Positions 5,281 through 9,235 of a DNA stretch of 9,235 nt are shown here, one piece after another (position 1 is the first letter of the stretch; the number at the start of each line of letters is the position of its first letter). The notes under the pieces were generated by a model. It had not been told where the DNA came from. It did no database searches and saw nothing but the letters and a program-made list of their open reading frames with translations. A program made the position numbers and the translations under genes. Origin of the DNA: Clostridiales bacterium (GTDB lineage: Bacteria > Bacillota > Clostridia > Oscillospirales > QAMX01); the NCBI GenBank assembly GCA_012841675.1, contig DUUG01000234.1:1-9235 (forward strand), in the 5' to 3' direction.

Positions 5281-6132
5281 ATGAAAATCCACCAGATTGA
5301 CTTGCACTACCACGCCGGGAGGGAGCGGGCGGCCGGCAAATCCCTGCGGGATTATGTTATGTTTGCGTATGTCACCGGGCGGAGAATTCTGGGGATTACG
5401 GATCATGCCAATCTCCATATTACGCAGAATCCGGATGGGAGCCTGCCCCCCTTTACGAAATCCACGGAGAATTTTATAAAGATTAGAGCCGAAATGGACG
5501 CGCTTAGATCCGAATTTCCCGAAATGCAGCTTTTTCTCGGCCCGGAACTAGGGCCGGAGTTTACCCATGACAAGATGGAGCATGCGCTTGTTGAAGTAAG
5601 CGACTATTTTATCTGCGAGTCTGTTGCTTTCCGGGGCCACGCGGCGCAGAACACCCAGTACCTGTTAGAAGCCATAGAGCGGTGTTCCCATATTGCCAAA
5701 CACACGGGCCGCCCGGCTTTTTTGGCACATCCCTTCCGGTCACAGATGTACCACCGGTATGACACGTTTTGCTATGGCCCGGCGGATTATGCCGGCCCGG
5801 ACAACATTACCGACGAAGAAGCCGCCGACTTTTTAGGCACGGATTTGATTGCTTTGGGCGATTGGGCCGCCAAGCTTTCCGTTCCCATTGAAATCAACGG
5901 TGTTACGCTGTATCGGGCCCATTGTTTAAACCGGCCGTATTTTAGGGATGTAGTCCGGCATGCCTACAAGGTGTTATTTTCCCGGGGCGTGATGTTTGTG
6001 CCCGGCAGCGACCAGCATTTGCTCTCCGTGGGCGAGGGCGCAACTCCCGTTCCCGAAGACACGTTTGATATTTTAGGTCTTGAAACAAAAGATATTGTGT
6101 TTTTAGAACGCATAGGCGCAAGGTTTTTATAG
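5281..6132 (+). CDS. PHP-domain metal-dependent hydrolase, copy 3 of 3 (motifs intact)
   Basis: A 283-residue paralogue with a complete PHP metal site: DLHYH (H9, H11), GITDHA (D41, H42), E89 in LGPELG, LAHPF (H150) and GSDQH (D244, H246). It begins 12 nt after the copy 2 stop, with GGAGA as RBS. It shares the N-terminus MKIHQIDLH and SEFP-MQLFL with copy 2, and the longer SLRDY segment with copy 1, so the three genes look like duplications with exchange between copies. Differences in the motif IV loop (HLLSVGEG instead of HGFAPGQ) and the DWAAKLS segment near residue 194 suggest it may not use the same substrate as copy 1. It is the last gene of the operon. The substrate is unknown. Confidence 0.9.
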   Translation: MKIHQIDLHYHAGRERAAGKSLRDYVMFAYVTGRRILGITDHANLHITQNPDGSLPPFTKSTENFIKIRAEMDALRSEFPEMQLFLGPELGPEFTHDKMEHALVEVSDYFICESVAFRGHAAQNTQYLLEAIERCSHIAKHTGRPAFLAHPFRSQMYHRYDTFCYGPADYAGPDNITDEEAADFLGTDLIALGDWAAKLSVPIEINGVTLYRAHCLNRPYFRDVVRHAYKVLFSRGVMFVPGSDQHLLSVGEGATPVPEDTFDILGLETKDIVFLERIGARFL

Positions 6133-6185
6133 CGTAAGGGCATTTAGCTATGTAAAGTGTTTATACTTACATCCATGAAAAATAA

Positions 6186-6223
6186 GAAAACGGAGACGGT
6201 TTTGCCGTCTCCGTAGCTTTTTG
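6186..6223. terminator. Bidirectional terminator between the PHP operon and the ECF gene
   Basis: A perfect 10-bp stem ACGGAGACGG/CCGTCTCCGT (6190-6199 with 6205-6214) with a five-base loop. On the plus strand it is followed by AGCTTTTT. On the minus strand it is followed by TTTTCTTATTTTT. It therefore serves both converging units. Confidence 0.92.
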
Positions 6224-6230
6224 TATGTAT

Positions 6231-6782
6231 TTAGCTTCGCGATTTACGAAGGGCGGATAAAACCGCCGGGACCACCAGCATGGCAATGCCGCCACCGATT
6301 AAAGCCGTAAACAGCTGTGTCCAGGAGAACATTTGGGTCATTTTTTCCACCTGAGGAGGCTTCAACTGGGTCATGGTAGGAATCAGAATCTTTACGATAC
6401 CAACGTAAATCACGCCGGCTTTCAGCACAGCCGCCAGCGGTATGGCCGCCCCGAAGGTGAGGTATTTGTTGGTGCCCGAAAGGGTAATTGCTTTGCGGAA
6501 CAGAAGGCCATAAACCAGAGCCAGAACGGCGTTGCCAAGCATAATCACCGGAACAAACTGCCACACCGGGCCAATCCCCAAAAGCTTTGCCAGCACAGGC
6601 GAAATCATAGCAACCACCAAACCGGAAACAGGCCCGGCAATCAGCGCCGCCGCGGCCAGCACAAAGTTCACAAGCGAACCGGTTACAAGCTGCGACCATG
6701 GTCTGGAGATATACTGAACGGCAATCAGAAGCGCAATCAGCACTGCAGTTTGAGCAATCCAGCGAATTTTATTGTTTCTCAT
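6231..6782 (-). CDS. ECF-transporter S component-like membrane protein
   Basis: A 183-residue, strongly hydrophobic protein with about six membrane segments (around residues 7-23, 35-50, 52-69, 74-95, 107-132 and 155-177), a positively charged N-terminus (MRNNKIRW) and a basic C-terminus (LRKSRS). Size, helix number, the N-terminal basic-then-hydrophobic pattern (IAQTAVLIALLIA) and small-residue-rich helices fit the substrate-binding S component of energy-coupling-factor vitamin/micronutrient importers. No A or T (ATPase or EcfT) gene is adjacent, so it would share a module encoded elsewhere, as group II ECF systems do. The substrate cannot be read from the sequence. The ATG at 6782 has GAAGGGG about eight bases upstream. 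The gene is divergent from the Crp/Fnr gene with overlapping promoters, making it a likely target of that regulator. Confidence 0.8.
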   Translation of the reverse strand: MRNNKIRWIAQTAVLIALLIAVQYISRPWSQLVTGSLVNFVLAAAALIAGPVSGLVVAMISPVLAKLLGIGPVWQFVPVIMLGNAVLALVYGLLFRKAITLSGTNKYLTFGAAIPLAAVLKAGVIYVGIVKILIPTMTQLKPPQVEKMTQMFSWTQLFTALIGGGIAMLVVPAVLSALRKSRS

Positions 6783-6799
6783 ATTTTTGTCCCCTTCTA

Positions 6800-6828
6800 T
6801 TGCTTTCTTGTGTCAATTATAGTACAAT
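6800..6828 (+). promoter_or_regulatory. Promoter of the Crp/Fnr-family gene
   Basis: TTGCTT (6800-6805), 17 bp, TACAAT (6823-6828). Transcription should start near 6835, which excludes the in-frame GTG at 6837 as a realistic start and supports the ATG at 6879. Confidence 0.7.
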
Positions 6829-6845
6829 AGGCGAAAGTGTGTCGT
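6816..6845 (-). promoter_or_regulatory. Promoter of the ECF S-component gene, overlapping the divergent promoter
   Basis: On the minus strand a perfect TATAAT (6821-6816) is preceded at 18 bp by ACGACA (6845-6840), a weak -35. Its -10 box lies inside the spacer of the oppositely directed promoter at 6800-6828, so RNA polymerase can probably occupy only one at a time. Confidence 0.6.
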
Positions 6846-6857
6846 TGCCGGTGCAAC
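6844..6857. promoter_or_regulatory. Candidate Crp/Fnr-type operator, GTTGC-N4-GCAAC
   Basis: A 14-bp dyad with the 5-4-5 geometry of FNR-type sites (TTGAT-N4-ATCAA). It lies just downstream of the regulator's predicted start site and touches the -35 region of the divergent ECF gene. Binding here could repress both units. This is inferred from geometry and location only. Confidence 0.35.
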
Positions 6858-6878
6858 CAAAAAAAGGGGGGATCTGCC

Positions 6879-7571
6879 ATGTTTATGGATTATTTACCTG
6901 TGGTGCTGGCGTCGCCCTTGTTCAAGGACATTTCACAGCAGCAGGCTGTTCGCCTTCTGCGCTGTTTGGCCCCGCGAGTCATCAGCGGTGGCAAGGGTGA
7001 GAATGTAATAGATGCGTTTCAGCAGGATGGCGAGTTTGGCATATTGTTAGAAGGAAAAATCTACGGAGAAAAGGTGGATTTTTCGGGCGAACGGTTTATA
7101 GCGGGCGAAGTTTTGCCAAGCGGCGTGTTCGGCGAGATTCTGGCCGGCCTGCCACGGCAGACCACCATTACCATCCGCGTGGAAGAGCCTATGAAGGCCC
7201 TTGTGTTCACCCTGTCCCGTGTGATATCCGGCTGCGGCGTTCGTTGCGAGGGGCACGGAAGGCTTATGAAGAATCTGTTTGCCCTTATCGGTGTACAGTA
7301 TTTTTCTTTACAAGAGAGAATCTACTATTTAACCCGCAAAACCCTGCGCGGCAAGATCATTGCGTACCTTTCCGATCAGGCGAAGAAGGCGGGAAGCATG
7401 ACCTTCCGCATTTCCTACACAAGGGAAACGTTGGCGGAATACTTAGGCGCCGACCGGAGCGCTTTATCAAGAGAACTTTCGGCCATGAAAAAAGAGGGGC
7501 TTTTGGATGTGTATCGAGGGAGCTTTAAGCTTCTGGCCCCGAAGGCTTTTTTAGAAGAATCCGAAAACTAG
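6879..7571 (+). CDS. Crp/Fnr-family transcriptional regulator
   Basis: A 230-residue regulator of the Crp/Fnr superfamily. Residues 1-115 form the beta-barrel sensor domain (SPLFKDIS near 12-19, FGEILAGLPRQTT at 84-96). A long dimerisation helix spans about 124-153. The C-terminal winged helix-turn-helix is at about 158-222, with TRETLAEYLGADRSALSREL as the helix-turn-helix and a basic wing YRGSFKLL. The cAMP-binding FGExALL..PRxA signature is only partly kept, and there is no N-terminal four-cysteine FNR cluster set; the cysteines are C29, C119 and C123. The ligand is therefore unknown. The ATG at 6879 follows GGGGGG by seven bases. Many clostridial members sense redox or nitrosative stress, which would suit an anaerobe, but nothing here proves it. 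It is divergent from the ECF S-component gene. Confidence 0.9.
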   Translation: MFMDYLPVVLASPLFKDISQQQAVRLLRCLAPRVISGGKGENVIDAFQQDGEFGILLEGKIYGEKVDFSGERFIAGEVLPSGVFGEILAGLPRQTTITIRVEEPMKALVFTLSRVISGCGVRCEGHGRLMKNLFALIGVQYFSLQERIYYLTRKTLRGKIIAYLSDQAKKAGSMTFRISYTRETLAEYLGADRSALSRELSAMKKEGLLDVYRGSFKLLAPKAFLEESEN

Positions 7572-7604
7572 AAAAGCCGGCAGGAACCAAACTCCCTGCC
7601 GGCG
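7572..7604. terminator. Shared terminator between the Crp/Fnr gene and mrp
   Basis: A 9-bp GC-rich stem GCCGGCAGG/CCTGCCGGC (7576-7584 with 7595-7603) with a ten-base loop. On the minus strand it is followed by TTTTCTAGTTTTC, a good tail for mrp. On the plus strand the tail is only GCAATTT, so termination of the regulator gene is weaker. Confidence 0.8.
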
Positions 7605-7608
7605 CAAT

Positions 7609-8475
7609 TTATGGGTTCATTTTCTCTAAAAGGTTGGCGGCTTCCTCCAGCCACGGGCCTTCAAACAGCTCTAACGTTCCTGCATCCGCCGCGGCCGCCA
7701 GCTTTTGATCCATAGGCAGGCGGGCCAAAATGGGAATTCCTTTTTCTTTAGCCAGCGCATCCAGCTTGCTTTCGCCAAAGGGATAGAGCTTTTTTCCGCA
7801 GTCGGGGCAAGAAAGATAGCTCATATTCTCCACAAAGCCAAGCACGGGGATGTGCATGAGCTTTGCCATGTTGACGGCCTTTTCTACAATCATGGAAACC
7901 AGCGCCTGCGGGCTGGTAACTACGATGGTCCCATCCAAAGGAAGGGATTGAAACACCGTTAGGGGGACATCTCCCGTTCCGGGGGGCAGATCCACAAACA
8001 TATAATCCACATCGCCCCAGAAAACATCGGTCCAGAACTGCTTGACCGTTCCGGCAATGACCGGGCCGCGCCAGACCACCGGGTCTTTTTCGTTTTCCAG
8101 CAAAAGGTTTATAGACATAACCCGAATGCCGGTTTTCGTTTCGACGGGGTAGATATACGTTTCGTCGCCTTCGGCCTTTTGATGTAGCCCAAAGGCCCTG
8201 GGAATCGAGGGGCCGGTCACGTCTGCGTCCAAAACGGCGGTGGTAAAACCTCGGCGCTGCATGGCAACGGCCAGCAGCGAAGTTACCATGGACTTGCCGA
8301 CGCCGCCCTTGCCGCTTACCACGCCGATGACGCGGCGGATATTGCTTTGGTCGTTGGCGGGGGCGGCGAAATCGTGTTTCGCTTGGTTGGAAGCTTTGCC
8401 GGCAGACGGGCAGCCGGCTACTCCGCAAGTATCACAGCTGCCGGAGGGGCATCCGGCGGCATTTTCTTGATGCAT
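7609..8475 (-). CDS. mrp: Mrp/NBP35-family Fe-S cluster carrier P-loop ATPase
   Basis: A 288-residue protein. The N-terminal ~30 residues are Cys-rich (CPSGSCDTCGVAGC, residues about 9-22), like the N-terminal ferredoxin-type motif of NBP35 and many anaerobe Mrp proteins. A flexible linker follows. The MinD/Mrp P-loop ATPase core has the deviant Walker A GKGGVGKS (near 58-65), the DADVTGPS segment and the VDLPPGTGD motif. In the C-terminal half ENMSYLSCPDCGK contains the conserved CxxC that binds a bridging [4Fe-4S] cluster in the dimer. Family members transfer Fe-S clusters to apo-proteins in the cytoplasm. I chose the ATG at 8475 because AAGGA lies five bases before it; an in-frame ATG at 8508 adds eleven residues without an RBS. 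It is a single-gene unit with its own promoter, and is intact. Confidence 0.93.
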   Translation of the reverse strand: MHQENAAGCPSGSCDTCGVAGCPSAGKASNQAKHDFAAPANDQSNIRRVIGVVSGKGGVGKSMVTSLLAVAMQRRGFTTAVLDADVTGPSIPRAFGLHQKAEGDETYIYPVETKTGIRVMSINLLLENEKDPVVWRGPVIAGTVKQFWTDVFWGDVDYMFVDLPPGTGDVPLTVFQSLPLDGTIVVTSPQALVSMIVEKAVNMAKLMHIPVLGFVENMSYLSCPDCGKKLYPFGESKLDALAKEKGIPILARLPMDQKLAAAADAGTLELFEGPWLEEAANLLEKMNP

Positions 8476-8589
8476 AAAAATCCTTCTTTCTGTCGGCATA
8501 GAAGGCAAGGGTTTCGGGAAACTAAGAAAGTGCCGTCCCTTTTAATAAACGGGGCAACCTTTTTGCCTTCCTTTTGCCAAACTTGATGT
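8476..8589 (-). ncRNA. Leader of mrp with possible multi-stem fold
   Basis: The promoter predicts about 114 nt of leader. On the minus strand GAAGGCAA (8570-8563) pairs perfectly with TTGCCTTC (8508-8501). Nested inside are GGTT/AACC (8559-8556 with 8513-8510) and GGGA/TCCC (8539-8536 with 8519-8516). This could be a regulatory fold. The inner stems are short, so chance pairing is possible. Confidence 0.25.
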
Positions 8590-8595
8590 AATACT

Positions 8596-8624
8596 ATATT
8601 ACTTCTGCCGCTTTATAATGTCAA
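8596..8624 (-). promoter_or_regulatory. Promoter of mrp
   Basis: On the minus strand a consensus TTGACA (8624-8619), 17 bp, then TAATAT (8601-8596). The -35 box overlaps a plus-strand TATAAT (8614-8619), the best -10 candidate for the divergent gpsA gene, although no -35 stands at correct spacing for it (TTGATG at 8583 is 25 bp away). Confidence 0.8.
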
Positions 8625-8666
8625 GCAAAGCGGTAGCCAACCATTCCATTATAGGGAGATGCGTTT

Positions 8667-9235
8667 ATGAAAGTTTCTGTCATCGGCAGCGGCCGCTGGG
8701 GCACGTTTATCGCATGGTATTTAAACAGCATCGGACACGAAGTAACCCTTTGCGGCCGGGCAGGCTCGGAAAGTCTTACCCTTTTGCAAAAGACGAGAAA
8801 AAATAAACTGCTGACCTTGCCCGACCGTGTTGCCATTGCCACACTGCCGGACGGACTGTTGGAGGCGGAAATAATACTTGTTTCCGTTGCTTCTCAGGCC
8901 CTAGGATCGCTTTTACAGGGGACCACAGAGCAGATTGCCGGCAAGCCCTTGGTGCTTTGCATGAAGGGCTTAGAAAGCAAGACGGGAAGGCGGCTTTCCC
9001 AAATCGCCCAAGCGGAAACAAAGGGCGCATGCCCGGTGGCCGTTTGGCTTGGTCCGGGGCATGTGCAGGAATTTATCAAGGGCGTTCCCAACTGCATGGT
9101 CATTGACAGCCAAGATGATTCTCTGAAGCATTGTCTCGTCGAGGCTTTTTCCAGCGATTTGATTCGATTTTATTACGGGCAGGATATGCTGGGCAACGAA
9201 ATCGGCGCGACGGCCAAAAACGTGGTGGGCATTGC
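8667..9235 (+). CDS. gpsA: NAD(P)H-dependent glycerol-3-phosphate dehydrogenase (3' end beyond window)
   Basis: 189 codons are visible and the frame is still open at the window end. The N-terminal Rossmann fold begins MKVSVIGSGRWGTFIAWYL (GxGxWG dinucleotide motif, residues 7-12) and continues with GHEVTLCGR. Next come an EIILVSVASQAL strand, KGLESKTGR (near 111-119) and GNEIGATAKNVVGI, which contains the lysine equivalent to the catalytic Lys of the family's ELxGAxKN motif. The enzyme interconverts dihydroxyacetone phosphate and sn-glycerol 3-phosphate, the first step toward phospholipid backbones, in the cytoplasm. The usual SGPSFAxE segment reads LGPGHVQEF, and the region between the first Rossmann helix and the IILVSV strand is shorter than usual, so this is a divergent member. 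The ATG at 8667 has AGGGAGA seven bases upstream. It is divergent from mrp. Confidence 0.88.
   Translation, partial: MKVSVIGSGRWGTFIAWYLNSIGHEVTLCGRAGSESLTLLQKTRKNKLLTLPDRVAIATLPDGLLEAEIILVSVASQALGSLLQGTTEQIAGKPLVLCMKGLESKTGRRLSQIAQAETKGACPVAVWLGPGHVQEFIKGVPNCMVIDSQDDSLKHCLVEAFSSDLIRFYYGQDMLGNEIGATAKNVVGI

Noticed and set aside
6333..6830. Plus-strand ORF of 165 codons opposite the ECF gene
   Set aside because: Composition rich in His, Asn, Gln and Arg with no family resemblance; it is the antisense of a membrane protein with clear RBS and promoter.
7748..8428. Second minus-strand ORF of 226 codons within mrp
   Set aside because: Out-of-frame reading of mrp; the Arg-rich composition is unnatural and the Mrp frame contains all motifs.
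1..9235. Mobile elements, CRISPR, tRNA or phage genes
   Set aside because: No transposase or integrase motifs, no regularly spaced identical repeats, no cloverleaf and no phage structural proteins were seen on either strand.

Overview
The window reads as a chromosomal segment from an anaerobic Bacillota of the class Clostridia, plausibly Oscillospiraceae-like. The reasons are an operon for a multisubunit NAD(P)-linked [FeFe]-hydrogenase, strong GGAGG-type ribosome binding sites, sigma-A-like promoters with 16-17 bp spacers, and compact intrinsic terminators between transcription units. No tRNA, rRNA, CRISPR array, IS element or phage gene is visible. The taxonomic placement is an inference.

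Left part (1-1734, minus strand): a hydrogenase operon runs leftward off the window. It starts at a clear promoter (1707-1734) and has a leader of about 180 nt with three stable hairpins. The genes are hndA (NuoE-like [2Fe-2S] subunit), a small stand-alone histidine-kinase-type ATPase, hndB (thioredoxin-like subunit that has lost most of its expected cluster cysteines) and the first 22 codons of hndC (NuoF-like flavoprotein). The catalytic subunit would lie outside the window.

Centre left (1735-3530): a non-coding divergent region, then a secreted CAP/YkwD-type protein with a long Thr/Pro linker, with its own promoter and terminator. It is followed by a short ORF with bactofilin-like glycine-spaced repeats, no convincing start codon, and a strong terminator. 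The DNA around this ORF's N-terminal part is full of small inverted repeats.

Centre (3529-6222, plus strand): a dedicated promoter drives three tandem paralogous PHP-domain genes separated by 12-13 nt. Copies 1 and 3 keep every metal-ligand motif. The middle copy has lost motifs II, III and IV while keeping a full reading frame and a strong RBS, so it looks like a pseudoenzyme held between two active paralogues. This is the most unusual feature of the window. The operon ends at a bidirectional terminator shared with the converging ECF-transporter gene.

Right part (6231-9235): an ECF-transporter S component (minus) and a Crp/Fnr-family regulator (plus) are transcribed divergently from overlapping promoters, with an FNR-sized dyad beside them. 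The regulator converges on an Mrp/NBP35-type Fe-S P-loop ATPase (minus) through another shared terminator. Divergent from mrp is gpsA (glycerol-3-phosphate dehydrogenase), cut off by the window end. Mrp (Fe-S carrier or insertion) and the hydrogenase (many Fe-S clusters) fit an anaerobic Fe-S-rich lifestyle. No direct link between them is shown here.
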